Notes under the pieces: generated by a model
Databases searched by the model: none
Told to the model about the DNA's origin: nothing
The model's input: only the letters and a program-made list of their open reading frames with translations
Shown here: piece by piece, positions 1 to 6,146 of the stretch
Layout of the letters: each line of letters begins with the position of its first letter
Position numbering within the stretch: position 1 is the stretch's first letter
Program-made: the position numbers and the translations under genes
NCBI GenBank assembly: GCA_046728975.1
Contig: JBKPFU010000083.1
Span: 1-15,650 of the forward strand
Direction of reading: 5' to 3'
Origin: JBKPFU01 sp046728975
Lineage (GTDB): Bacteria > Actinomycetota > Thermoleophilia > Gaiellales > Gaiellaceae
Length of the DNA stretch: 15,650 nt

Positions 1-65
1 GGGGTAGCGGTCTCGCGGCTCGACCATGTGCGAGGATTCTCGTCGCGCGCCGCCGGACGCCCAGC

Positions 66-959
66 TCAGAGACGACCGTTGGCACGAAGGGTGCGGAGAG
101 CGTCCACGGTGCGCGACCCGCGCCACTCGCTCGCGGCGACCGGCGACCAAGCCAGCCAGTTGAACGTCCAGCCTCCGTCCTCTGCCTGACTCCCGGCGAG
201 GTGGTCGAGGTGCGCCTCGATCGTGGCCTCGTCGAAGAGACGACGGGCGATCGAGTCGGGGTTCGGGGCGAAGTCGAGCGGCGTGTGAACCTCGCCCTCG
301 GCGTCGGGGTCGAGCGCGACCATGTCCCGGTCGAACAGCAGCCTGCCGACGCGCTCGAGCACCTGCTCCGCGCGGCCGCGATCGGGCACGTTCTGGAGGA
401 ACTTCAACACGCCGCGGAGGTCGTAGGGTCCCGGGTCGTCGAGATCGTCGATTCGCCGCCAGAGCAGGTCCGTGGCGTCGTCGAGCCACCGATCCTCGAC
501 GTGACGCGCGTGCAGCGTCGCCGCGATAACCCCGGTGGTGAAGAGCGACGCCGGCCGCCCTTCCTCCGCCTCCCACCACGGAGCGTGCGGCCACCCCTCG
601 ACCGTCGGCTCCACGAACGACGCGCCGCCCTCGGCGGGCGCCTTGGCCGCGAGCCACTCACATGCACCTGCTACAAGCTCCTCGTCCCATGCGTCGGCCT
701 CGTCGAGCGTGCGCAGAGCCATCGCGACGGCGGCCGGCTGGCTGCCCGGCGTGCGCCCGTCCGGCTCGAGCGCGTGACCGAACCCGCCGTCGGAATTGCG
801 GAAGGCGGCGACCGCGTCGCGGACAGGTCGAGCGTCTCCGCCCAAGAAGAGCCGCTCGAAGCGACGGCGGTCGAGGACGCGCGCGTTGCCGGCGAGGAAC
901 CGCGCGGCAGCGTCGACGTCGGGAGCCGTCACCGGCGGGCATCTTATGAGGTGCCGCAT
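66..959 (-). CDS. Prenyltransferase/terpene-cyclase-like alpha/alpha-toroid protein, function unknown
   Basis: About 297 residues if the ATG at 957-959 is used. The frame stays open upstream to 1262, but that would run under the divergent thioesterase gene, so the longer form is unlikely. A GTG at 930-932 is another possible start, and neither has a clear Shine-Dalgarno. Two glycine/aromatic repeats are visible: NSDGGFGHALEPD near residues 55-67 and SQAEDGGWTFNW near 257-268. They resemble the QW-type repeats of squalene-hopene cyclases and prenyltransferase beta subunits, which build alpha/alpha barrels. No DXDD cyclase motif or zinc-ligand set is evident, so a catalytic role is not supported. 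Similar stand-alone proteins are common in Actinobacteria and usually uncharacterised. It is divergent from the thioesterase with about 156 bases between them. Confidence 0.72.
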   Translation of the reverse strand: MRHLIRCPPVTAPDVDAAARFLAGNARVLDRRRFERLFLGGDARPVRDAVAAFRNSDGGFGHALEPDGRTPGSQPAAVAMALRTLDEADAWDEELVAGACEWLAAKAPAEGGASFVEPTVEGWPHAPWWEAEEGRPASLFTTGVIAATLHARHVEDRWLDDATDLLWRRIDDLDDPGPYDLRGVLKFLQNVPDRGRAEQVLERVGRLLFDRDMVALDPDAEGEVHTPLDFAPNPDSIARRLFDEATIEAHLDHLAGSQAEDGGWTFNWLAWSPVAASEWRGSRTVDALRTLRANGRL

Positions 960-1115
960 GGCCGCTCGCCGCCCGCTGGGTCGTTGAAGTCGGACGGCGC
1001 CACCGGCGTGTTCACGTCCGCAGATGTAGCCGACGCTGTGGCGGCCGCTCTCAAGGCTGCATGCCGTCCTATCCCGCTCCGCTTGGAACCGGCTGGATGC
1101 GGTACATCTCCTTGA

Positions 1116-1586
1116 GTGACGGATCCCGCCGAGCGACACGAGTCCGCCGGCGGCACGGACGACGTTGACGCCGCGGTCGTCGAGCGCGTCCGCGCCAGTT
1201 TCGCCCGCCAGGGGGCCATGGCGACTCTCGGTGCCGACCTCGCCGCCGTCGCTGCCGGTCACGTCGCAATCGCGCTGCCGATCGAGCCGCGCCTATCCCA
1301 GCAGGACGGCTTCCTCCATGCCGGGGTCGTCGTCGCCGCGCTCGACAGCGCCTGCGGCTACGCGGCGCTGACCCTGATGCCGGACGACGCGGAGGTGCTG
1401 AGCGTCGAGTTCAAGGTCAACCTGCTGGCACCGGCTAGCGGCGACAGCCTCGTCGCCGAGGGCGAGGTCGTCCGCGCCGGTCGCACGCTGACCGTCTGCC
1501 GCGGCGAGGCGTACGCCGAGCAGGGGGCCGAGCGCGTGCACGTGGCGACGATGCTGGCGACGATGGTGCGGCGGCGGGCAGGGTGA
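1116..1586 (+). CDS. PaaI-family hotdog-fold thioesterase
   Basis: 156 residues, the usual size for a single hotdog-domain acyl-CoA thioesterase. Residues 63-81 (QDGFLHAGVVVAALDSACG) match the PaaI/YbdB-type active-site helix, with HAG in place of the common HGG and D77 as the likely catalytic acid. Residues 96-109 (SVEFKVNLLAPASG) form the characteristic central strand, followed by GEVVRAGRTLTVCRGE. Likely role: hydrolysis of an aromatic or medium-chain acyl-CoA in the cytoplasm; the substrate cannot be read from sequence. The start is GTG directly after an in-frame stop (TGA-GTG), so it cannot begin earlier. No Shine-Dalgarno is visible, and a TACATC hexamer 7 bases upstream may mean a leaderless mRNA. 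The stop codon lies inside the left arm of a palindrome that includes the first 23-bp repeat. Confidence 0.85.
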   Translation: MTDPAERHESAGGTDDVDAAVVERVRASFARQGAMATLGADLAAVAAGHVAIALPIEPRLSQQDGFLHAGVVVAALDSACGYAALTLMPDDAEVLSVEFKVNLLAPASGDSLVAEGEVVRAGRTLTVCRGEAYAEQGAERVHVATMLATMVRRRAG

Positions 1587-1621
1587 CCACCCGCCTGGGC
1601 CAGTGTGCGGGAATGTCACCC
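1581..1621. repeat. Imperfect palindrome containing 23-bp repeat copy 1
   Basis: GGGTGAC (1581-1587) is complementary to GTCACCC (1615-1621), and CCCGC (1590-1594) to GCGGG (1607-1611). The small internal loop is CA against AAT. The apex 1595-1606 contains CTGG/CCAG. The arms total 12 bp. The thioesterase TGA stop (1584-1586) lies in the left arm. The right arm is the conserved 23-bp repeat. Copies 2 and 3 do not form an equally good palindrome. It could act as a terminator, though no T-run follows, or be a recombination or transposase site. Confidence 0.55.
1598..1620 (+). repeat. Dispersed 23-bp repeat, copy 1
   Basis: Pattern GGCCAG, four variable bases (TGTG here), then CGGGAATGTCACC. 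It starts 11 bases after the thioesterase stop. The two other copies in the same orientation are at 2549 and 3053. At least 19 of 23 positions are identical in all three copies. Confidence 0.85.
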
Positions 1622-1636
1622 GAGCCGGCGGGCGGT

Positions 1637-1912
1637 TTAACCGGCCAGTAGGACCTCGTTGAGCTCATCAAACGTGATCGACGGTGTCGGACCACCCTCG
1701 GGAAACGCTGGCTTGACGTAGCTCTCGAACCACGCTTCGAAGTCGCTCTCCGAGTCCCAGACCTCGGTCACTCGCCAGCCGCCGGCCACTGGCCCGTTCG
1801 CGTGCAGGATGAATCCTTGGGCACTCCGCTGTGGTCCCGCGAGCTGCTCGAACATACCGTCGATCATCTCTTTCGTTCCACCGGGAAGCTGAGCAGTCAT
1901 CAACACGGGCAT
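1637..1912 (-). CDS. Small ABM-like (dimeric alpha/beta barrel) protein
   Basis: 91 residues. The start MPVLMTAQLPG, the middle GFILHANGPVAGGWRVTEVWDSESDFEAWF (about residues 33-62, written here only as a motif range) and the acidic tail match the antibiotic-biosynthesis-monooxygenase-like family of dimeric ferredoxin-like barrels. Members range from cofactor-free monooxygenases to stress or haem-degrading proteins and many of unknown function. No specific activity can be assigned here. The start is well supported: an AAGGAGGA Shine-Dalgarno lies 7 bases upstream of the ATG, the strongest ribosome-binding site in the window. It is divergent from the GNAT gene with 144 bases between them. Its end is 16 bases from repeat copy 1. 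Its frame lies in the AT-richer accessory part of the window. Confidence 0.78.
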   Translation of the reverse strand: MPVLMTAQLPGGTKEMIDGMFEQLAGPQRSAQGFILHANGPVAGGWRVTEVWDSESDFEAWFESYVKPAFPEGGPTPSITFDELNEVLLAG

Positions 1913-1918
1913 CTGTGG

Positions 1919-1926
1919 TCCTCCTT
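1919..1926 (-). promoter_or_regulatory. Strong Shine-Dalgarno for the ABM-like gene
   Basis: On the minus strand this reads AAGGAGGA, 6-7 bases before the ATG at 1910-1912. It fixes that start and is unusual here, where most genes have weak or no visible Shine-Dalgarno. Confidence 0.8.
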
Positions 1927-2056
1927 AGAAGTTCGTCTGGGTCCGCCTCCTGATCCTCCCACCCGAACGCAAGAGCCATTAGAGCCCATCCGTGCCGAGC
2001 AGCCTCGGATGCCCCAGGGCTCAGGAATGTATGAGGCGTTGCTCTAGTCTCACGCG

Positions 2057-2506
2057 GTGGTTTCTCTCTGGCCGATCACAGACTCGAATCGGGAAGCGGT
2101 CGAGGCGCTTGCCGTAACGCCGGATCAGGGACGCTTTGTGAGCGGTGTCCGCGAGTCAATTCTCGAGGCGGCGGAGGAGCCGGACGCTCGGGCCCTCTAC
2201 TGGGCGATCTATGACAAAAAGACGCCGGTGGGGTTCGTGATGATCGCTGACGAAGTCGGCAGCCCCGACTACATCGCCCACTTTCTCTGGAAGCTGCTCA
2301 TCGACGAGCGCTACCAACGACGAGGCTTCGGTACAGCAACGCTCGACCTGATCGTGGAGTACTTCCGGAACCGGGGCGTCGGCACGATGTGGACAAGCGT
2401 CGGACAGGGCGAGGGCAGCCCGGTCACGTTCTACGAGCGATACGGCTTCAAACGAACCGGAGATTTCCACGGAAACGAGATCCTGCTGCGGCTGGAGATC
2501 TCCTAG
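2057..2506 (+). CDS. GNAT family N-acetyltransferase
   Basis: 149 residues. It is a single GNAT domain using acetyl-CoA to acylate an amine. Motif A is at residues 80-100: LLIDERYQRRGFGTATLDL, with the Q-R-R-G-F-G pyrophosphate-binding loop at 87-92. Motif B is at about 123-133 (VTFYERYGFKRTG). The beta-bulge region around 57-63 (PVGFVMI) fits the spermine/spermidine acetyltransferase-like (PaiA/SpeG-like) branch, but the substrate cannot be decided and could be a polyamine, an antibiotic or a protein. The start is GTG with no Shine-Dalgarno. A TAGTCT hexamer 6 bases upstream (2045-2050) could be a -10 box giving a leaderless transcript, though the -35 is poor. It is followed after 42 bases by 23-bp repeat copy 2. 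Confidence 0.85.
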   Translation: MVSLWPITDSNREAVEALAVTPDQGRFVSGVRESILEAAEEPDARALYWAIYDKKTPVGFVMIADEVGSPDYIAHFLWKLLIDERYQRRGFGTATLDLIVEYFRNRGVGTMWTSVGQGEGSPVTFYERYGFKRTGDFHGNEILLRLEIS

Positions 2507-2548
2507 CACAAGCGACCCGAGCCTCAACTGAGGTCAGCGCCCTTGCTT

Positions 2549-2571
2549 GGCCAGCATGCGGGAATGTCACC
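2549..2571 (+). repeat. Dispersed 23-bp repeat, copy 2
   Basis: GGCCAG, CATG, CGGGAATGTCACC. It lies 42 bases after the GNAT stop and 48 bases before the PIN gene. Local pairing exists (TGCT 2544-2547 with AGCA 2553-2556, and GCCTCA 2521-2526 with TGAGGC 2572-2577) but is less regular than at copy 1. Confidence 0.85.
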
Positions 2572-2619
2572 TGAGGCAACGCGGCGATCCGGCCAAACGC
2601 GCGTGTAGCGTCTGCGGAG

Positions 2620-3021
2620 TTGACCCGGTTCGTCATCGACTGCGAGACGCTGCTGCGGATTGCCGCGGGCGAGATCGAGGTCGCCGCCGAGCACAAGCTC
2701 GTCGCGCCGACACTCGTCCGCTCGCAGGCGCTGTCGGCGCTATACGAGGCCGCCCGCCGGGGCGAGATCTCGGCCGCAGAGGGGATCGAACGGGTGACAC
2801 GGATCAACTCGCTCAAGGTTCGCTTCCTCGGCGACAAGGTGCTCCAGCGGAAGGCGTGGAAGGTCGCGGATCAGCTGGGGTGGGAGACAACGTTCGACGC
2901 CGAATTCGTGGCGCTGACCCAGCTACAGGCGGACGTCTTCATCACTTCGGACGGCGATCTCGCGCGGGCAATCTCGGGCCTCGTCACGACGGCGACGAGC
3001 GACGCGCTGCGCACGACCTGA
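2620..3021 (+). CDS. PIN-domain (VapC-like) protein without an obvious antitoxin
   Basis: 133 residues, normal for a VapC-type PIN ribonuclease fold. FVIDCETLL at residues 4-12 carries the first acid (D7), TTFDAEFVALTQLQAD at 90-105 the third (D93/E95), and FITSDGDLARA at 107-117 the fourth (D111). The position that usually holds the second acid (E) reads Q36 in VRSQALSALY. I recall this RSQALS form as typical of one actinobacterial PIN subgroup, so it is not necessarily a broken enzyme. The proposed start is TTG at 2620, with GGAG touching it and no better in-frame alternative upstream. No antitoxin-sized reading frame fits in 2507-2619. It could be a toxin remnant, a housekeeping RNase or a defence relic. 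Repeat copies 2 and 3 flank it. Confidence 0.75.
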   Translation: MTRFVIDCETLLRIAAGEIEVAAEHKLVAPTLVRSQALSALYEAARRGEISAAEGIERVTRINSLKVRFLGDKVLQRKAWKVADQLGWETTFDAEFVALTQLQADVFITSDGDLARAISGLVTTATSDALRTT

Positions 3022-3052
3022 TCGGCCGGGGGGGCACGAGCCGCCTCGCCTT

Positions 3053-3075
3053 GGCCAGTATTCGGGAATGTCACC
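3053..3075 (+). repeat. Dispersed 23-bp repeat, copy 3
   Basis: GGCCAG, TATT, CGGGAATGTCACC. It lies 31 bases after the PIN stop and overlaps the 3' end of the methyltransferase gene on the other strand, whose TGA (3071-3073) is supplied by the repeat. Confidence 0.85.
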
Positions 3076-3928
3076 CGTGGTGGCCGCGCGCACGTGCTAC
3101 ATGGAGGATCGAGTACCAGTGGCGCCGTAGGCGCCGGCTCGGGCGGCTGCCGAGCCTCGCGCGGATCTCTCGATAAAGCGTGTTTCGCTTCTCCGGGTCC
3201 ATTGCTATGTGGCCGGAGAAGGTGTCGAGGAGGGCGATGTATTCATCGGCCGAATATGTCGCCTCCCAGACGTACCGTCGCACCTGGACGTCATCGAACA
3301 GACCGCTCGTTTCGATCTCGTCTCGTTCATCCGTGATCTGCTCTGGTGGCGGTGGCGGCCACTGACCGCCGAAGGTCTCCCCGATCGCCTCATAGACGTT
3401 CTGGATCTCCGTAAAGAACGGGTCGAAGTCCGCTGGGAAGGCATGAAACGCGCTCCAAAAGGCGAGGTGCCCTTCGGGGCGCAGGAGTTTGTGAACCTTC
3501 CGGTATCGGATTGCCGGATCGAGCCAATGCCAGGTAGTCGCGGCAAACACGAGATCGAACGCGTGCGCCGGTCCTTCCCACTCCTCGAACGGCGCCGTCT
3601 CGACTTCAAACGCAAACGACGCGAGTTTCTCTCTTGCCCGCTGAGCAAGGTTTCGTCCGGCCTCCACGCAGACAACCGAGAAGCCGCGTTCGAGAAGTGG
3701 GCGCGTTGCCTTTCCCGTCGCGCAGCCGATTTCTAGGAGCCGAGACGTCGGCTCGAGCTTCGACAGTTCGATCAGATCGTCGAAAAGTTCCTCCGGGTAG
3801 GCCGGTCTCGCGCGTTCATACGCGTCCGCTGCTTGGTCGAACGTGAGCGCAAGCGGCTCTCGTTCTTCGGCTCCCGCACGCGTCAGCCATCGGCAGAAGG
3901 GATCTCGCCCGAAACGCGTCTTGTCCAT
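3071..3928 (-). CDS. Class I SAM-dependent methyltransferase
   Basis: 285 residues. LTFDQAADAYERARPAYPEE (residues 28-47) is the entry segment typical of methyltransferase-11/25-type proteins. Motif I is LLEIGCATGKAT at 64-75, the acidic residue at the end of strand 2 is E89 (VVCVEAG), and motif IV is FDLVFAATTWHWLDP at 124-138. The C-terminal part is an all-purpose substrate lid, so the methyl acceptor is unknown; a small molecule is likely. The ATG start is preceded by a weak AAGGGA-type Shine-Dalgarno. The stop codon lies inside the conserved part of 23-bp repeat copy 3, which suggests that the repeat formed or trimmed the 3' end. The next 248 bases (3929-4176) upstream hold no supportable gene. 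Confidence 0.87.
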   Translation of the reverse strand: MDKTRFGRDPFCRWLTRAGAEEREPLALTFDQAADAYERARPAYPEELFDDLIELSKLEPTSRLLEIGCATGKATRPLLERGFSVVCVEAGRNLAQRAREKLASFAFEVETAPFEEWEGPAHAFDLVFAATTWHWLDPAIRYRKVHKLLRPEGHLAFWSAFHAFPADFDPFFTEIQNVYEAIGETFGGQWPPPPPEQITDERDEIETSGLFDDVQVRRYVWEATYSADEYIALLDTFSGHIAMDPEKRNTLYREIRARLGSRPSRRLRRHWYSILHVARARGHHG

Positions 3929-4176
3929 GTTCCCTTTGGTGGAGGCTGTGAGTCTAGGTCGGCGACAACGGCAGCCTCTGAATCATTTGACCGGCGTAAC
4001 GTTGCCCTAGAACCTCGTGTGTGCGAGCGTCCTCTCGCTAGGGCACGCCTGCCGCGCGAAACGACCTAACCGCCGATGCCGGTTGACACTTGACCCTTCC
4101 TGCTCGACGAGGAATGCCCGACCGCAGCGCGTATTACGTGGAGCTCGCACCGGAGTAGCGACGCGCGCCATCGGGT

Positions 4177-4944
4177 TCAGCGGCGGAAGCCGCCCTCTGA
4201 GTCGATCACTTGCCCAGTGATCCAACCGGCTTCGTCGCTGCAAAGCCAAGCGATGAGACGTGCGGCGTCGTCGGGCTCGCCCCATCGGCCGAGCGGCATC
4301 GACGGACGCGGGTCTCGGCCCGAGATCTCCCAGCCGGTATCGGTGGGACCGGGATTGACGGCGTTGACGGTTATGCCCTGGTCGATCAGCTCGTCTGCAA
4401 GCGTCTTCGTTGCCTGGTGCAGCGCTCCCTTCGACACCGCGTACGCAACTTCGCGCGTCATCGGCGCGAGGTGCTGCCCCGAGGTCAGTAAGACAACTCG
4501 GCCGCCGAGGCGCCCGTCGTGCTGGGCGGCGAACTCCTTGACCAGAAGGATCGCCGCGCGCACGTTCTCGTGCAGGAACGCGTCGAGTTCCGACGCGGTC
4601 ACGTCCGCAAGGCGCCCATGGCCACCGCGGGCGTGGTTGACGATGAGCACGTCGACATGACCGTAGGCCGAGCCGGCGGCGGCGACGATCGCGCGCGGCG
4701 CGTCGGGGTCGGCGAGATCGGCTTCCGAGTAGCGGAGGCGGTCACCAAGAGCACGCAACTCATCTTCGGCTTCGGGGTCGGCGCCCCAGGGTTGTGTCGC
4801 GTCGTGCGGGCGCCAGCCCGTCGCGAAGACGCACCCTCCTTCGGCGACCAGGCGCCGCGTGATCGCGAAGCCGATCCCGGCGCGGCGACTGACATCGGTG
4901 ACAAGCGCAGCGCGCCCAGCCAGCCGTTCCACGGGGCGTTGCAA
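4177..4944 (-). CDS. SDR family NAD(P)-dependent oxidoreductase
   Basis: 255 residues, the classical SDR length, with a Rossmann fold. Catalytic residues are N127 (ENVRAA), S155 (LLTSGQ), Y168 and K172 (YAVSK). The C-terminal NPGPTDTGW and ITGQVIDSEGG segments are typical of 3-oxoacyl-ACP-reductase-like SDRs. Two departures from consensus: the cofactor loop is TDVSRRAGIG at 16-25 (Asp for the first Gly and a longer spacer), and NNAG reads NHAR at 103-106. The substrate is unknown. The start is TTG immediately after the stop of the M24 gene (TAG-TTG), and a GTG at 4930-4932 is an alternative. The zero-base junction implies one mRNA and translational coupling with the M24 gene. Confidence 0.86.
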   Translation of the reverse strand: MQRPVERLAGRAALVTDVSRRAGIGFAITRRLVAEGGCVFATGWRPHDATQPWGADPEAEDELRALGDRLRYSEADLADPDAPRAIVAAAGSAYGHVDVLIVNHARGGHGRLADVTASELDAFLHENVRAAILLVKEFAAQHDGRLGGRVVLLTSGQHLAPMTREVAYAVSKGALHQATKTLADELIDQGITVNAVNPGPTDTGWEISGRDPRPSMPLGRWGEPDDAARLIAWLCSDEAGWITGQVIDSEGGFRR

Positions 4945-6033
4945 CTAGATGCCTAGGCTGCGGTCCGCGTTCGTCAGGAGCTCGTACCCGTCCTCGGTCA
5001 CGAGCACGTCGTCCTCGAGCTTCATCACGCCGGCGCCGAGGACGGCTAGCGACGGCTCGATGCAGATCGTCACTCCCGGCTCCAGAGGCTCGCGCTCGTT
5101 CCCGAGGTCGGGCCACTCGAACGAGGTCGCGAGGCCGATCCCGTGCCCGATCCGGTGCGCGAGCCGGAAACCGCCCTCTTCGACGACTCGAGCGGCGGCT
5201 TCGTGGCTTGCAACGCAAGCCATTCCCGGCAGCACCTGCTCGAGCGCCGCTTCGTACGCCCGCAGAACCACGTCCCAGACCTGCCGCTGGAGGTCGCTTG
5301 TGTTGCTCAATACGAATGTCCGGCTCGCGTCGGCCTGGTAGCCCTCGTACGAGGCGCCGATGTCGAGCATGACCGTGTCGCCCTCCGCGAGCGGGCGCTC
5401 GGTCGGCTCGCGGATCGGGATCGGATCGTCCTTCCCGGAGATGACGGTCGGCGCGAACGACCACTCCGGTCCGAGCGCCTGCCCGATCCGAGCCGCCAGC
5501 TCGCGCTCGGTCATGCCCACTCGCGCCTCCTCGCGCGCCACTCCGAATGCGTCGTCGGTCAGGCGCGCCGCCTCGCGCAGCAGCCGCACCTCCAGCTCGC
5601 TCTTCCGCCGGCGCAGGCGCGCGACCTCATCCGCGATATCGACGATCTCGGCGTCGGGCAGCCGAACGCGAATCCGCTCGTACGACGTGACGGGCAACCG
5701 TTCCAATCCCGCCACCGCCAACCGGCGTGGCCGCGCCCATTCGAGCAGGTCGCAGACGATCTCGACGGCTCCGAGGCGGCCGTGCCAGTCGTCGAGCCCC
5801 GACCGTCGCCGCGCCTCCTCCAGTTGCCAGTCGAAGTCCAGCGCGCAAGAGAAGGATTCGCTGCGCAACACGCACCACATGTCCCCGAGCGCGGGCGCGA
5901 AGTTCGTCAGGTAGCGGAAGTGCTCGCCGTGTCCGTGGCTCCCGAAGGCGATCGCCGCCTCGCACTCGTTCGCGGCCACGATCTCACGGAAGGCTGTCCG
6001 ACGCCGCTCGAGCTCCTCCCGCCACTCCGCCAC
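4945..6033 (-). CDS. M24B (Xaa-Pro peptidase/creatinase-fold) family protein
   Basis: 362 residues, with an N-terminal creatinase-like domain (about 1-135) followed by the pita-bread metallohydrolase domain. Five dinuclear-metal ligands are visible: D224 and D235 (LDIGASYEGYQADASRTF), H297 (RIGHGIGL), E326 (CIEPSL) and E340 (KLEDDVLVT). The loop that usually reads S-G-x6-H has SGKDDPIPI at 199-207, with Ile where the proton-shuttling His is expected. The activity may therefore differ from a standard Xaa-Pro dipeptidase. A peptide or amidino-type C-N bond is the likely target. The start is GTG. The gene heads a two-gene unit with the SDR and diverges from oppA with 113 bases between. Proximity to a peptide importer fits use of imported peptides, which is inference. 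Confidence 0.87.
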   Translation of the reverse strand: MAEWREELERRRTAFREIVAANECEAAIAFGSHGHGEHFRYLTNFAPALGDMWCVLRSESFSCALDFDWQLEEARRRSGLDDWHGRLGAVEIVCDLLEWARPRRLAVAGLERLPVTSYERIRVRLPDAEIVDIADEVARLRRRKSELEVRLLREAARLTDDAFGVAREEARVGMTERELAARIGQALGPEWSFAPTVISGKDDPIPIREPTERPLAEGDTVMLDIGASYEGYQADASRTFVLSNTSDLQRQVWDVVLRAYEAALEQVLPGMACVASHEAAARVVEEGGFRLAHRIGHGIGLATSFEWPDLGNEREPLEPGVTICIEPSLAVLGAGVMKLEDDVLVTEDGYELLTNADRSLGI

Positions 6034-6134
6034 GGGCTAACTAAAGCAGCCGCGCGGCGTCAGTAGTCGCGGGGGCGTCTCCTCTGCGAAGATAGACGGC
6101 CGCACAGGTTTCGTGCCTTTTTTCGGGTCCATAC

Positions 6135-6142
6135 GGGGAGGT
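6135..6142 (+). promoter_or_regulatory. Shine-Dalgarno for oppA
   Basis: GGGGAGGT ends 4 bases before the ATG at 6147. It is one of the clear ribosome-binding sites in the window, consistent with high expression of a binding protein. Confidence 0.7.
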
Positions 6143-6146
6143 GTGA

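Noticed and set aside
201..1115. Long open frame on the plus strand opposite the toroid protein
   Set aside because: It is Arg/Val/Glu-rich with no recognisable motif and is antisense to a gene with clear repeat motifs; GC-rich antisense frames stay open easily.
960..1262. Longer N-terminus for the toroid protein
   Set aside because: It would overlap the divergent thioesterase and adds no family-like sequence.
2507..2619. Antitoxin gene for the PIN protein
   Set aside because: No start-to-stop frame of suitable size upstream on the same strand; repeat copy 2 occupies the middle.
1598..3075. Integron attC sites
   Set aside because: The repeats lack the RYYYAAC/GTTRRRY core boxes, and copies 2 and 3 do not form a regular fold; no integrase gene is in the window.
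1598..3075. CRISPR array
   Set aside because: Only three copies at spacings of 951 and 504 bases, with genes between; no cas genes.
4084..4089. TTGACA promoter -35 on the plus strand
   Set aside because: No -10 at the right distance and no downstream plus-strand gene.
6098..6117. Terminator (GCAC/GTGC followed by a T-run) upstream of oppA
   Set aside because: Only a 4-bp stem, and it lies between divergent genes where no transcript needs to end.
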